Positions 8,492 to 19,500 are shown, counted from the stretch's first letter. The stretch: DNA of 64,000 nucleotides from Afipia birgiae 34632 (GCF_000308295.2 NZ_HG326653.1:765212-829211); one strand, 5' to 3'. Notes: generated from the letters alone by a model not told the origin. A program made the numbers and translations.

Positions 8492-9853
8492 ATGGCAAAG
8501 CTAACTAAGCGAGTCGTGGATGCCGTCGAGATTCGCGACAAGGACTATTTCATCTGGGACGACGAATTGCCCGGCTTCGGTCTCCGCGTCTTCGCGTCCG
8601 GCAAGCGGAGCTACCTTATCCAATATCGCTCGGCCGGTCGAACTCGACGCTACACCATCGGCCTACATGGCATCTGGACGCCGGAGACGGCCCGGCAGGA
8701 AGCGAAGGTTCAACTCGGTCGCGTCGCCGGTGGCGACAATCCGGCCGAGGAGCGTCAGCTCGACCACAAAGCCGTCACGGTTAAAGAGCTGTGCGCGCTC
8801 TACCTAAACGATCTGAAAGCCGGTCTCATCCTCGGCAAAGGCGGCCGCCCGAAGAAGACGACGACCATTGTCACCGATACCGGCCGCATCGAACGCCATA
8901 TCATTCCGTTGATAGGCGCGCGCCGCGTGAAGGACCTGACCAAGGCCGACATCAACAAAGTGCTGAAGGATATCATGGCGGGCAAGACGCGAGTGTCCGT
9001 CAAAACGAAGAAGTTGCGCGGCAAGGCGATCGTGCGGGGAGGTGCCGGTACGGCGACGCGCACGGTTGGTCTATTAGGTGGCATCCTCACCTACGCCGTC
9101 GAGTCTGGGATCATCGAGCACAATCCGGCGCACGGCATCAAGAAGCCCAAGGACAATGTCCGGAACCGCCGGCTTACAGAGGCGGAATATCGCACGCTCG
9201 GCCAGATGATGCGCGAGGCGGCGGCGATCGAGAAGTACGCCATGACCGTCGACATCATCCGACAGATCGCGCTCACGGGCTGTCGCCGCAGCGAGATCAT
9301 TGGCCTCATGTGGAGCGAGACAGATACGGACGGAAGCTGCCTGCGCCTGGAGAACAGTAAGGAAGGCGTGTCCGTCCGCCCGGTAGGCTTGCCGGTGGTC
9401 GAGTATCTAGAGGAACGCCGCAAGGGCGCGACGGGCACCTATGTCTTCCCCGGCCAGGATGAGGACAACGCCTTCGGCAGCTTCCCGAACCATTGGGAGC
9501 AGATCTTCAAGAAGTCGCCTCTGTCCGATGTCACGCCGCACGTCTTGCGGCACAGCTTCGCCAGCATCGGCAACGATCTCGGTTTTACCGAAGTGACGAT
9601 CGCCGCGCTTGTCGGCCACTCGAAGGGCTCGGTGACGAGCAAATATATTCACACGCTCGATACCGCCCTCATCATGGCTGCCGATACCATGTCAGGCTAT
9701 ATTCAGGGGCTGCTCGACGGAATCGAGTTCAAACAAACTGCTTACGCCCTCGATCGGGGTTCGCGCAAAGCGGCGCTCGCACGCTTCCTGCAGAACGCCG
9801 TCGGAGACCAAGACACAACGGATCAGCCGGGAGAGAAACGTCTTGCCGCCTAG
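8492..9853 (+). CDS. int: Tyrosine recombinase (ICE integrase)
   Basis: 453-residue site-specific integrase that would join the ICE to the tRNA-Arg gene and, with RdfS, excise it. The N-terminal arm-binding DUF4102-type domain (residues 1-90, LPGFGLRVFASGKRSYLIQY) and core-binding domain precede the catalytic domain. Catalytic residues are all present: Arg265 (TGCRRSE), His350-x-x-Arg353 (HVLRH), His376 (VGHSKG) and the nucleophile Tyr385 (SKYIH). AGGAGAGG lies just before the ATG. It sits directly inside the att fragment and points into the element, as usual for ICE integrases. The excisionase expected to reverse the reaction is encoded about 46 kb away (55747). Confidence 0.95.
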   Translation: MAKLTKRVVDAVEIRDKDYFIWDDELPGFGLRVFASGKRSYLIQYRSAGRTRRYTIGLHGIWTPETARQEAKVQLGRVAGGDNPAEERQLDHKAVTVKELCALYLNDLKAGLILGKGGRPKKTTTIVTDTGRIERHIIPLIGARRVKDLTKADINKVLKDIMAGKTRVSVKTKKLRGKAIVRGGAGTATRTVGLLGGILTYAVESGIIEHNPAHGIKKPKDNVRNRRLTEAEYRTLGQMMREAAAIEKYAMTVDIIRQIALTGCRRSEIIGLMWSETDTDGSCLRLENSKEGVSVRPVGLPVVEYLEERRKGATGTYVFPGQDEDNAFGSFPNHWEQIFKKSPLSDVTPHVLRHSFASIGNDLGFTEVTIAALVGHSKGSVTSKYIHTLDTALIMAADTMSGYIQGLLDGIEFKQTAYALDRGSRKAALARFLQNAVGDQDTTDQPGEKRLAA

Positions 9854-9917
9854 ATTTTGTCTCCGAAGGCAGCAGGCGGCTAGAATCCCGATCCGATTCA
9901 TAACGAGAAGAAGAAAT

Positions 9918-10544
9918 ATGAGCAAACAGAGTGACCCAGCGAGCTCTTTCGATGCCGCCGAGCGACTCTTTCGATTGTATCGCTCCCATTGTGTTGCCCC
10001 TGATCGCGACACGCTATTTTCGTTTCTTGAGGCGGCGCACAGCCTTAACGACCGGCTCAAAATCGGTCGCGGAGTCGATTTCTTCGATTTGCAGGAATTT
10101 TCGGCACTGAAATGCCTGAGGAATTTCTTTCATCATCATCAAGAGATGCGACATGTCGTCAGGATTATCCCCTTGGGGGATTATCCGATCATCACTGATT
10201 TGATGGTCCTATGCCTCGTTCCCGCCGATATCGTTGAGAGCGCGATCAACGAAACAAGGGGACGGCACAAGGAGGAAGCCCGGCAGGCATGCGGCGCCAT
10301 GTTTCACTGGTACGGCTCAGTCGTGAACATCAACCCGGCGCTTTTCAACTTTGTGGTCTCTGCCTATGAGCGCATGATCGTGGCAGGCATTTCTCTAACC
10401 GGCGAGTCCTTTCAGGAATTTGAATCGAGCTATCGCTATGAAGAAGATCATGGGCACGCGCATCTTGTTGACGGAAGACTTGCCACGCGCGCCGGCGATA
10501 TCGGCCAGATGCTCGCCGATATTATGAGCACGAGAGGACTTTAG
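9918..10544 (+). CDS. Hypothetical helical protein, 208 aa
   Basis: Not recognised. The protein looks mostly helical, with no signal peptide or membrane segment. Notable features are a His-rich stretch (NFFHHHQEMRH, residues 68-78) and several aromatic helix faces. The start at 9918 follows GAGAAGAAGAAAT, a purine-rich ribosome site; the longer frame upstream overlaps the integrase end and was rejected. It opens a run of three co-oriented genes between the integrase and the CBASS locus, a typical place for defence cargo in ICEs. A defence role is inference from position only. Confidence 0.65.
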   Translation: MSKQSDPASSFDAAERLFRLYRSHCVAPDRDTLFSFLEAAHSLNDRLKIGRGVDFFDLQEFSALKCLRNFFHHHQEMRHVVRIIPLGDYPIITDLMVLCLVPADIVESAINETRGRHKEEARQACGAMFHWYGSVVNINPALFNFVVSAYERMIVAGISLTGESFQEFESSYRYEEDHGHAHLVDGRLATRAGDIGQMLADIMSTRGL

Positions 10545-10638
10545 CGGTTTCCCGCGAGCGCGAGTGGGCGAATTTCGCTGCCGGTAAGGTTGTCCCTCAA
10601 TCGAACACATCAAAGCCCGTTTGAACGGTAAGACGTCC

Positions 10639-11079
10639 ATGGATCGGCTGACTCTTAACTACGTGTGGAAGCAGAAGCAGATCCCCGTCGTACTGCGTCG
10701 TACGGGACGTGGTGAGAGGCTTCGGGTGCGACTGCCGTTTGTCGACGACAACCGGCAATGGCTTCAGAACAGCCGACGAGTGGCGCCTGAATGGATCGGG
10801 GGGACCGAGTCCTATTGGGAGCTTCCGAAATCCTGGTTCAACGACTTTGTCGATCGAGCGCTGCTCCGCTACGGCAAGGTCTACATTATCCAGCCCTATC
10901 GCGAGCAGGAAATCTGCGCGAGGGCATGCCAGGAGGCACGCGGCCACGAATGCGAGTGTTCCTGCATGGGCGCCAACCATGGCAGCGGCAATGACGGAAG
11001 TTGGTTTGAGGTCTCGGATACCTTCTCCACGCGATGGGGCGAGCGCCAGCTTGCCTGTCGGCTGTTGACTGCGCGGTAG
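10639..11079 (+). CDS. Hypothetical Cys-cluster protein, 146 aa
   Basis: Not assigned to a named family. The N-terminal part is a beta-rich region with repeated Trp (SYWELPKSWFNDFVDR). The C-terminal part carries a dense Cys/His cluster, CxxxC-x7-CxCxC-x4-H (ICARACQ then HECECSCMGANHG), which looks like a zinc or other metal site. The ATG at 10639 is chosen over an in-frame upstream codon because the latter adds only six residues without a better ribosome site. The gene ends 8 bases before the next gene, so the two are very likely co-transcribed. Confidence 0.65.
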   Translation: MDRLTLNYVWKQKQIPVVLRRTGRGERLRVRLPFVDDNRQWLQNSRRVAPEWIGGTESYWELPKSWFNDFVDRALLRYGKVYIIQPYREQEICARACQEARGHECECSCMGANHGSGNDGSWFEVSDTFSTRWGERQLACRLLTAR

Positions 11080-11087
11080 AGGCCAGC

Positions 11088-12212
11088 ATGGATATCGACG
11101 TCAATCAGATGCGCGACCATGAAATCAGGCTGCATGGTCTCAACCGAGCGGATGGAGCGTACACGCTCTACTATGACGAGACGAACAATTACCGTCTCGT
11201 ACGCATCACCGAGGATGGACTTAACGCTCCCGAGGCGAAGTGTTTCGTTTTGGGCGGAATTGCCCATAGCGGGCCACCTCGCGAGCTACCCTTTCTAGCG
11301 CTGCGTGAGTCACTTCGGCTTCAACCCAGCGTGCGTGAACTCAAGCTCGTGCATTTGGGGAAAGGCGATATCCTGAAACTGCTCGATAGCGCGAAGGTTG
11401 GGGTCTTCCTGAAGTGGCTCGAACAGGAACGCTTGTTCCTGCATTATCAAGCTCTCGATCCGATCTACTGGTCGATCGTGGATATCGTGGATTCCATCGT
11501 TGCCGAAGCCGGTCAATTTCAACTCACGGCAATGGCCTGGGAGCTGAAGGACGCTCTGAACACGCTGACACGTGCGAACCTCTCCTCGGTCATCACCCTA
11601 TTTAGGAGTTGCGACTATCCGAATGTCGGCGCCGCCAACCGGACTCGCTTTCTTGACGCCCTCATCGGGCTCTTCGAGCCCCGACAAAGGCTGCTGCCCG
11701 ATTTTCACTTCCGGATGCTTATCGGCCTGCTCCACCTTGGCAAGAAGCTTGAAGCACTACCGTTCCTCAACGGAGAAGAGCCGCGGCTGCTCATCGCGCA
11801 TTACAGGCATTTTTATGCGGCGCGGCTCTGCATACTGAAGCATGCCCATCATATTCTCGATGTTGAAGACGTCGTGAGCCGGGAGCTAGCGACATGGCGC
11901 TTTATGGATGGCGCGAGCCAGCTTCAACATTTTCGCTTCGTCGCGTCGCATGACGAGATCGGCATTCAAATCTCGGACCCGATCGTCGGACTGCTAGGCA
12001 AACTATGCGCGTTTGCAATTGAACAGGACAAGGAGCATCTCATTGATGCTCGACAAAGTCTCAACGGGCGGCAGCTTACGAATCTTGCGACAATGGCTCG
12101 TCTCATTAACCGTTCGATCGATGAGAACCGGGTCTTCGCCAACTATGTGATGGCTATTTCGGATCAGCGAAAATTATGGGCGTTTCTAGGTGAGGACACG
12201 GGCTGGGCGTGA
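11088..12212 (+). CDS. DUF3800-like protein, 374 aa
   Basis: Resembles DUF3800 proteins, which begin with an acidic strand of the type (Y/F)xDES and end with a conserved Ile-Gln-hydrophobic-Asp segment. Here these are YTLYYDETNNYR (about residues 25-36) and SHDEIGIQISDPIVGLLGKL (about residues 286-305). DUF3800 members are common in mobile elements and defence islands and are thought to have a nuclease-related fold; activity is unproven. The start ATG at 11088 follows AGAGG; the frame is open upstream but overlaps the previous gene. It is the third gene of the int-proximal trio and runs convergently into capV. Confidence 0.6.
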   Translation: MDIDVNQMRDHEIRLHGLNRADGAYTLYYDETNNYRLVRITEDGLNAPEAKCFVLGGIAHSGPPRELPFLALRESLRLQPSVRELKLVHLGKGDILKLLDSAKVGVFLKWLEQERLFLHYQALDPIYWSIVDIVDSIVAEAGQFQLTAMAWELKDALNTLTRANLSSVITLFRSCDYPNVGAANRTRFLDALIGLFEPRQRLLPDFHFRMLIGLLHLGKKLEALPFLNGEEPRLLIAHYRHFYAARLCILKHAHHILDVEDVVSRELATWRFMDGASQLQHFRFVASHDEIGIQISDPIVGLLGKLCAFAIEQDKEHLIDARQSLNGRQLTNLATMARLINRSIDENRVFANYVMAISDQRKLWAFLGEDTGWA

Positions 12213-12243
12213 CATCAGACCAGTCCGCGGCGCGGTTAAAGTC

Positions 12244-13278
12244 CTATGCTGCCGGGCAACGGATGAATTTCTCGACAGCGCCGTCGAGGAACACTCGCTC
12301 GATGTGATGCCCGGCGCCTTCGACGAGGCTGCGCGCTACCATCGGCAGCTCGCGCATTGAGCGCTGCACGTCGTCCATCGCGATCGGAGTGTCGCTTTCC
12401 GGCACATCGATGCGTGTGACGTTGTTCTTGCCGACCAACAGATAGGCCTGACCGAGGGCATTGCGTGACTGCGCTCGCGAGGCCGCATTGAAGGTGCGCA
12501 AGAACGCCCAATCTTTAATGCCGCCGTTGCGCGCTCGCTCATCGATGGTGAAGGTGGCTTCGCCCATTCCCAGGCTGAGGATACGCACGTCCTCGCGCGC
12601 GATGTCGAAGCAGGCAAGCGCGTCGACGAGCGCGTTCATGACCGGATTGTTGGCCCAGATGCCGCCGTCGATCATGACGTAACCGTCGTCCTCAACGCCA
12701 GGATAGTAGGACGGCGCAGCGGTCGTGTGGAGCGCGACATGCACGAACTTCTTGTGGCGGTCCTTCTGATAGTCCGGGTGGTGCGGCGTCTTGTAGAGGA
12801 AGGGCTCGCCGTGGCGTCCCTCAAAGCTCGGGATCACCAGTCGGGTGACGGCATCGTCCAGCACCTTGTCGCCGAAGATCCGCAGCAACTCGTCCTTGAG
12901 AGCAGCCTGGTCGTGCTTCGGCTTGACCAGCCAGCGCAGCACCCTTGAGACCCTGCCGAGCCCAGCCGCGGGCGGAAAGATGCGCTCGCCGCGCTCAAGA
13001 TAGATGTTCAGCGCTTGTCGGGCCGTCATGCCGTGAGCGAGAGCGAGAGCGATGATTCCGCCCGTTGACGTGCCTGCGATCATGTCGAAGTGATTGGCGA
13101 TGGAGCCGCCGCCCAGGAAGCGGCTTTCGAGTTCGGCGAGGACGGCCGCAGGAAAGACGCCGCGAATGCCGCCGCCATCGATCGACAGGATGCGGAAAGG
13201 GCGGCCTTGCGCCCATGGCTGCTTCAGGCGCGTGTGCTGAATGGTGCCGTCCGACCGTCGCGGCGGAATGTAGTTCAT
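12244..13278 (-). CDS. capV: CBASS effector, patatin-like phospholipase CapV
   Basis: 344-residue patatin-type phospholipase of the CapV family. In CBASS such effectors are switched on by the cyclic nucleotide made by the CD-NTase and destroy the inner membrane of phage-infected cells. All patatin motifs are present: oxyanion loop DGGGIRG (Asp34-Gly40), nucleophile elbow GTSTG with Ser71, and catalytic Asp204 in IDGGIWANNP. Its ATG overlaps the stop of the E2 gene (ATGA), proving the ancestral order CD-NTase, E2, capV. A 9-kb transposon now separates it from its cognate CD-NTase and promoter, so it may be silent although its own frame is intact. Confidence 0.92.
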   Translation of the reverse strand: MNYIPPRRSDGTIQHTRLKQPWAQGRPFRILSIDGGGIRGVFPAAVLAELESRFLGGGSIANHFDMIAGTSTGGIIALALAHGMTARQALNIYLERGERIFPPAAGLGRVSRVLRWLVKPKHDQAALKDELLRIFGDKVLDDAVTRLVIPSFEGRHGEPFLYKTPHHPDYQKDRHKKFVHVALHTTAAPSYYPGVEDDGYVMIDGGIWANNPVMNALVDALACFDIAREDVRILSLGMGEATFTIDERARNGGIKDWAFLRTFNAASRAQSRNALGQAYLLVGKNNVTRIDVPESDTPIAMDDVQRSMRELPMVARSLVEGAGHHIERVFLDGAVEKFIRCPAA

Positions 13279-13489
13279 TGCGTGGTCTCCGTTGCCTCGG
13301 CGGATTGCGATCCGGCGTGGCGTCCGCCGCCGGTCCAGCGCCCTGTCATCAGCCAAAGTTCGTAACAGGCGAGCCAGTCGAGCGCCCAAGGGACGGTCGT
13401 GCTGGCAATAGTCATTGCCGCTGTCCATTCATGGTCGCGAGGATCGAACAGACAGAGCGTGGGATCCTCGGCCGGCGGATAGACATGAG
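13275..13489 (-). pseudogene. CBASS E2-like protein, 3' fragment
   Basis: C-terminal 69 codons, plus the duplicated target bases, of an E2-like ubiquitin-conjugating-type protein. They hold the signature HVYPP...PTLCLF followed by HEW, comparable to the HPN...C core of E2 enzymes; the Cys in LCLF is the likely catalytic residue. The reading frame begins directly at the transposon edge (target duplication ATGAG at 13485-13489). Joined in frame to the 5' fragment at 22516-22755, it gives a 149-residue protein. It overlaps the capV start by ATGA. Confidence 0.88.
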
Positions 13490-13523
13490 GGCCCCTGAAC
13501 ATTAAAGGGGCACAGATATACGG
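13490..13523 (+). repeat. IRL: Transposon left inverted repeat
   Basis: 34 bases, perfect inverse match to 22482-22515; similarity fades after this (two mismatches in the next four bases), so the functional repeat may be the usual 38 bp. The 5-bp target duplication ATGAG lies immediately outside. Confidence 0.93.
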
Positions 13524-13850
13524 TAGAAAGTTCAGATCACGAACAGCGACGGGCTTCCGCGCCACAGTCGAAGGTCGTAGAAGGGTGGAACTTTGCCGTT
13601 CGTCTCGCCCATCGGAACGAGACGCCATTCACAACACAAGCACCTAGGTTTGAACGCGGAAATGAGACATTTGCGGATGTAACAACCTTGCCGCAATGCA
13701 GCATCGTCCGCCTTGCACGCGGCGAAGGGTCACTTCACTGACGGATAGAGTCACAAAACCTTCGCGACCTTGACATCGAAGTGTCATCCACGAGCCCTAC
13801 TGTATTGCGAAACGCAATCTCTGCGTCATTCACATTACAGATGGTGATCC
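13524..13850. other. Transposon left end, leader of ptx operon
   Basis: 327 bases between the left repeat and ptxA with no supported gene. Its right part holds the ptx regulatory region described at 13770-13818; I see nothing else in the left part. Confidence 0.5.
13770..13818 (+). promoter_or_regulatory. ptx promoter region: Pho-box-like repeat and LysR box
   Basis: TTGACATCGAAGTGTCAT (13770-13787) contains two 6-base halves, TGACAT and TGTCAT, 11 bases apart, the period of PhoB boxes. Downstream, ATTGCGAAACGCAAT (13804-13818) is a perfect palindrome with the T-N11-A form bound by LysR regulators. Both lie 33-81 bases before ptxA, fitting phosphate-starvation control and control by the LysR protein encoded at the end of the operon. 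Confidence 0.55.
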
Positions 13851-15559
<1,709 letters not shown>

Positions 15560-15566
15560 GGACGTG

Positions 15567-16385
15567 ATGACGACGCTCGGCGCAACCACAATCAACACAA
15601 CAAACCATTATCTCGATCAGTACAGTCGGGCGTGGATCCGGCAGTCTGCCCAGGTTGCTGCGGTACTCGCTATTGTGCTGGTTGCATTCTGGTATGTTGG
15701 TCTTCTGGATTTCGGGACCCTGGCAAACGGGGTTCCGGCCATCTTAACGCTGGCCCGCGAGGCGATGCCGCCGGATTTCACCAATGCGCGCGCGTGGCTC
15801 AAGCCGCTGGTGGACACCTTGGCAATGAGTATTGCCGGAACGGCAATAGCGGTGCTTCTGTCATTTCCGCTGGCTTTTCTTGCTGCCCGGAACACGTCGC
15901 CGCACACGATCGTATTTCATGTCGCCCGTACCCTGCTAAACGCTCTTCGCTCGGTCCCGGAGCTGATTATGGGCATCATTTTCGTTGCTGCCGTAGGCTT
16001 TGGTGCTTTACCCGGCGTTCTGGCATTAGGCCTGCATTCGGTCGGTATGGTCGGCAAGTTTTTTGCGGAAGCAATTGAGCATGTCGATGAGGCCCCCATA
16101 GAGGCTGCGCGCGCCGCAGGTGCAACTCCGGTTCAAGTGTTGTTCCACGCCGTCCTGCCACAAGTGTCATCGCAGTTCGCAGACGTATCCGTCTATCGCT
16201 GGGAATATAACTTCCGCGCATCCACGATAATGGGAATGGTTGGCGCAGGCGGTATTGGGTTTGAGCTGATGGGATCGCTTCGAATCATGTTGTATCAAGA
16301 AGTCAGCGCCATTTTACTCGTCATCCTGATAATGGTGACAATCGTCGATGGCCTGAGCGGCTATTTGCGGAAGAAATTCAAGTAA
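15567..16385 (+). CDS. ptxC: Phosphite ABC transporter permease
   Basis: 272-residue PhnE/PtxC-type permease with about six membrane helices and the ABC permease EAA loop (IEAARAAGATPVQVLFHAVLP) that contacts the ATPase. The start at 15567 (ATG, seven bases after the ptxB stop) is preferred over a frame-open start inside ptxB. It forms the membrane channel of the phosphite importer. Cognate to the preceding two genes and followed after 12 bases by ptxD. Confidence 0.9.
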   Translation: MTTLGATTINTTNHYLDQYSRAWIRQSAQVAAVLAIVLVAFWYVGLLDFGTLANGVPAILTLAREAMPPDFTNARAWLKPLVDTLAMSIAGTAIAVLLSFPLAFLAARNTSPHTIVFHVARTLLNALRSVPELIMGIIFVAAVGFGALPGVLALGLHSVGMVGKFFAEAIEHVDEAPIEAARAAGATPVQVLFHAVLPQVSSQFADVSVYRWEYNFRASTIMGMVGAGGIGFELMGSLRIMLYQEVSAILLVILIMVTIVDGLSGYLRKKFK

Positions 16386-16397
16386 GGACCGGCCATC

Positions 16398-17399
16398 GTG
16401 AAACCGCGCGTCGTCATCACCCACAAAGTGCATCAGGAAACCTTGGATCTCCTCTGTGACCATTGTGAAGTCACTCCCAATCAAACTATGGAAACCCTGC
16501 CCCGCGAAGAGATTCGCCGCCGTGTCGGCACGGCGGATGCAATGATGGCCTTCATGCCGGACTGGGTCGACGCCGATTTCCTGGCAGCTTGCCCGCAGAT
16601 GAAGGTCATCGGCGCGGCCTTGAAGGGCTACGATAACTTCGATGTCGCGGCCTGTACGGCCCGGGGCATCTGGCTGAGCATCGTGCCTGACCTCCTGACC
16701 GTGCCGACGGCTGAGTTGGCCATCGGCCTTACCATCGGCCTCACCCGCAAGATGATCCAGGCCGATGCCAGGGTCCGCTGCGGCAAATTCGCCGGTTGGC
16801 GGCCGGAGTTTTTCGGCCTGGGCATCGCGGGGTCCGCCATTGGTATTCTCGGAATGGGGGCGATTGGGCAAGCCATCGCCGAACGGCTGAATGGCTGGGG
16901 CGCAACGCTGCTATACAACGACCGGGTGCCGATCCCAGCACCCGGCGGCGAAGCTCGACCTAGTGTTGCTCGGCGCAGCCTGGAGGAGGTATTATCCGAA
17001 TCCGATATCGTCATCCTGGCCCTGGCGCTGGCCCCAGACACCATCCATCTGATCAACGACAGGACGCTCGCCCTGATGAAACCAGGCGCATACCTCGTGA
17101 ATCCATGCCGCGGCTCTGTCGTGAGCGAAGCTGCTGTTCTAACTGCGCTCACCAGCGGTCAGCTCGGCGGGTATGCCGCCGACGTGTTCGAGCTGGAGGA
17201 TTGGGCTCGCGAAGACAGACCGCGGGAGATCGCTCCGGGCTTGCTGGGTCACCCAAACACGATGTTCAGCCCGCATATTGGCTCTGCTGTTAAGAAAGTT
17301 CGCTTGGCAATCGAACTGCGCGCTGCAGAAAATATCCTGCAGGCCCTTTCGGGTAAGCCGCCAATGGATGCCGTCAACAATCCGAGACAAGTGGCTTAG
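16398..17399 (+). CDS. ptxD: Phosphite dehydrogenase
   Basis: 333-residue NAD-dependent D-2-hydroxyacid-dehydrogenase-family enzyme that oxidises phosphite to phosphate, producing NADH. It resembles the Pseudomonas stutzeri PtxD closely along its length: [15 protein letters not shown], the [15 protein letters not shown] segment, Rossmann motif [20 protein letters not shown] and the PtxD-specific [18 protein letters not shown]. Catalytic residues Arg238, Glu267 and His293 are present, one residue offset from the P. stutzeri numbering. The start is a GTG at 16398. It lets the host use phosphite as sole phosphorus source. Confidence 0.95.
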   Translation: MKPRVVITHKVHQETLDLLCDHCEVTPNQTMETLPREEIRRRVGTADAMMAFMPDWVDADFLAACPQMKVIGAALKGYDNFDVAACTARGIWLSIVPDLLTVPTAELAIGLTIGLTRKMIQADARVRCGKFAGWRPEFFGLGIAGSAIGILGMGAIGQAIAERLNGWGATLLYNDRVPIPAPGGEARPSVARRSLEEVLSESDIVILALALAPDTIHLINDRTLALMKPGAYLVNPCRGSVVSEAAVLTALTSGQLGGYAADVFELEDWAREDRPREIAPGLLGHPNTMFSPHIGSAVKKVRLAIELRAAENILQALSGKPPMDAVNNPRQVA

Positions 17400-17406
17400 A
17401 TCGGCA

Positions 17407-18294
17407 ATGCTGAATCTAGTATGGGTGCGGACATTTCTGGCCCTGGCGAAGCATAAGAGCTTTCAAGCGTCCGCAGAATATCTTCGGATCGCTCAGCCGA
17501 CGGCCTCATCACATATCCAGAAGCTTGAGGAGCAGCTGGGTGTCCTGCTATTCCATCGCTCCCGAACGGGGTGCGAGCCGACGCGGGAAGCGATGAACTT
17601 TCTGCCTTATGCCCAGAGCATCCTTAGGGTTAACGAGCGTGCACTCGCCGCGGTCTCTGGGGAGCGCACGCGGATCGGTGCCAGTTCCAATATCGGAATC
17701 TATCTGCTGCAGCCCTATGTCCGGTCATATCTGGAAGGCCGCGATCCAGCGGCTTTTGATATGGTGATTGACCGCAATCCGTCCATCGTCGAGAAACTGG
17801 AGAATGTCGAAATAGATGTGGCCGTGTTGGAATGGTGGGACAACCGCGACGGCTGCCAAGTCGAGCGCTGGAGAAGCGAGCCCGTCGTCGTCATCGTTCC
17901 GCCCGATCATCCATTGGCGTCTCAAGACCACATTGATCCGGTTCAGTTATCCGCATTTGAGCTTCTCGGCGGCGAACCTGGCACCGGGACCGGGCGGATG
18001 CTTGCGAAATATTTCGGCGATCACGCTCAAATGCCGCGGGTTTCCCTACAGTTGGGTAGCACCGAGGCTGTCAAGCAGGCGGTAAAGGCTGGAGTTGGCA
18101 TCTCTCTAGTTCTGGCGTCAGCCGTATCGGACGAGGTGCGGGCCGGAAGCCTGCGTGCCTTACCCTTCCCTGACCCGCCGCTACGAAAGGACCTGTTTGT
18201 CGCTTGGCGCACCGGCATTTCGGGCATGCCTATACCGGCCTTCGCCCAGCATCTATTGAACGCTCACTGCAATGAGACGGTATCCGCTCGCTGA
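17407..18294 (+). CDS. ptxE: LysR-type regulator of the ptx operon
   Basis: 295-residue LysR-family regulator. An N-terminal winged helix-turn-helix (residues 2-60, ALAKHKSFQASAEYLRIAQP then SSHIQKLEEQLG) is followed by a periplasmic-binding-like effector domain. It begins 7 bases after ptxD, the place ptxE has in the P. stutzeri operon. The palindrome at 13804-13818 upstream of ptxA is its likely binding site. The effector has not been defined by sequence. Confidence 0.85.
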   Translation: MLNLVWVRTFLALAKHKSFQASAEYLRIAQPTASSHIQKLEEQLGVLLFHRSRTGCEPTREAMNFLPYAQSILRVNERALAAVSGERTRIGASSNIGIYLLQPYVRSYLEGRDPAAFDMVIDRNPSIVEKLENVEIDVAVLEWWDNRDGCQVERWRSEPVVVIVPPDHPLASQDHIDPVQLSAFELLGGEPGTGTGRMLAKYFGDHAQMPRVSLQLGSTEAVKQAVKAGVGISLVLASAVSDEVRAGSLRALPFPDPPLRKDLFVAWRTGISGMPIPAFAQHLLNAHCNETVSAR

Positions 18295-18738
18295 CGTCAG
18301 CGCCTCTCGAATCGGCTACATGCGCGTTTTGTTGGTCATGAACGCGTATTTCGCACGGTCTAAGCGGTCGCTCAACCGGTTCGATGATTGAGTGAGGAGC
18401 TTAAATGCGACGTCAAAGAGCGTGGGTACAGGCGATCTGTTTTCGCATGCGCTCTGCGGTCAGCTGAAGGCGGCCCAGCTCCATCAACCCATGTCATGGG
18501 TTCGTGTTTCTTAGTCGATCTGGCTAGCTTCTCCTGTGGCGAATGTCCGCAAAGTGGCAACCAAGCCGCCCTCGGCAACCAATCGAAAGCGCAGAATTCC
18601 ACTCCACCGCGACGTTCCTGCCCTCTGCCGGAAAAGGCCGCAGTGGCTCATGGCTTGCCGTACAACTTTCTCGAACCAAGGTCCGAAAGGGGTCCGGGAG
18701 CGGCCGGAGAAGGCACGAAGCTGTCCCCCTCGCATACT
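18295..18738. other. Intergenic between ptxE and tnpR, no gene seen
   Basis: About 440 bases. The only feature I can point to is an inverted repeat at 18486-18502 (AACCCATGTCATGGGTT), possibly a weak terminator for the convergent ptxE and tnpR transcripts. Open frames here are short or overlap tnpR antisense. Confidence 0.4.
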
Positions 18739-19371
18739 TCAGGTTTCGCGCTTGCGACGACTGAGCAGCTTTTCACCATCGGCTCTCAACTCGCCTTCTG
18801 GCCCGACAAACCGGTAGAGCGTCTGCCGGGTAATTCCGAGTTCGGCACAGAGATCGCGCACCTTGGTTGCCGGTTGTCCCATGGATGCGGCGGCAAGCCG
18901 CAGCTTGGCTGGCGTCATCTTGAAGGGGCGGCCGCCGTTGCGCCCTCGGGCGCGGGCTGACGCCAGGCCTGCCTTAGTCCGTTCGACGATCAACTCACGT
19001 TCGAACTCAGCCAGCCCGGCGAAGATGGCGAATACCAGTCGGCCGTTGGTAGTGGTGGTGTCGATCGATGCGCCTTCGCCAGCCAATATCTTCAGACCAA
19101 TGGCGCGTTTGGTTAGATCGCCGACCAGGTTGACCAGATGACGTAGATCACGGCCGAGCCGATCCAGTTTCCAAACCACGAGTGTGTCGCCAACACGCAG
19201 CGCCTTCAGGCATGCCTCAAGACCGGGTCGGTCGTCGCGGCGGCCCGAGGCTGCATCCTCATAGATATGGTCAGGCAGAACGCCGGCCCTGATCAGGGCG
19301 TCGCGCTGCAGGTCGTGGGCTTGACTGCCATCAGCTTTCGAGACCCGTGCGTATCCGATCAACAATGTCAT
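18739..19371 (-). CDS. tnpR: Tn3-type serine resolvase
   Basis: 210-residue serine recombinase. The catalytic domain has the nucleophile Ser in the N-terminal GYARVSK motif (Ser11), VWKLDRLGRDLRHLV with conserved arginines, and GRLVFAIFAGLAEFERELI; a C-terminal helix-turn-helix (LCAELGITRQTLYRFV) binds the res site. It resolves the cointegrates made by TnpA. It is transcribed away from tnpA, with the shared 130-base gap holding the res site and both promoters. Confidence 0.92.
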   Translation of the reverse strand: MTLLIGYARVSKADGSQAHDLQRDALIRAGVLPDHIYEDAASGRRDDRPGLEACLKALRVGDTLVVWKLDRLGRDLRHLVNLVGDLTKRAIGLKILAGEGASIDTTTTNGRLVFAIFAGLAEFERELIVERTKAGLASARARGRNGGRPFKMTPAKLRLAAASMGQPATKVRDLCAELGITRQTLYRFVGPEGELRADGEKLLSRRKRET

Positions 19372-19500
19372 TTATACGTCCGTTTGTGTGACATTCTTCA
19401 TTTGGTCGCGCCAAAGTCTGTAGATTGTCACATAACCCGTCTTGCAATGTAAGCTCCATGAACGGTTATCTCCGATCTTTTTGTGACGAACGGAGTACCC
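19372..19500. promoter_or_regulatory. res: Probable res site and divergent tnpR/tnpA promoters
   Basis: The 129 bases between divergent tnpR and tnpA are where Tn3-family elements keep the resolution site. AT-rich for this region (TGTGACATTCTTCATTTGG; GTCACATAACC), with TGTGACA (19387-19393) inversely matched by TGTCACA (19425-19431). Assignment is by position; the three subsites are not resolved by eye. Confidence 0.5.
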
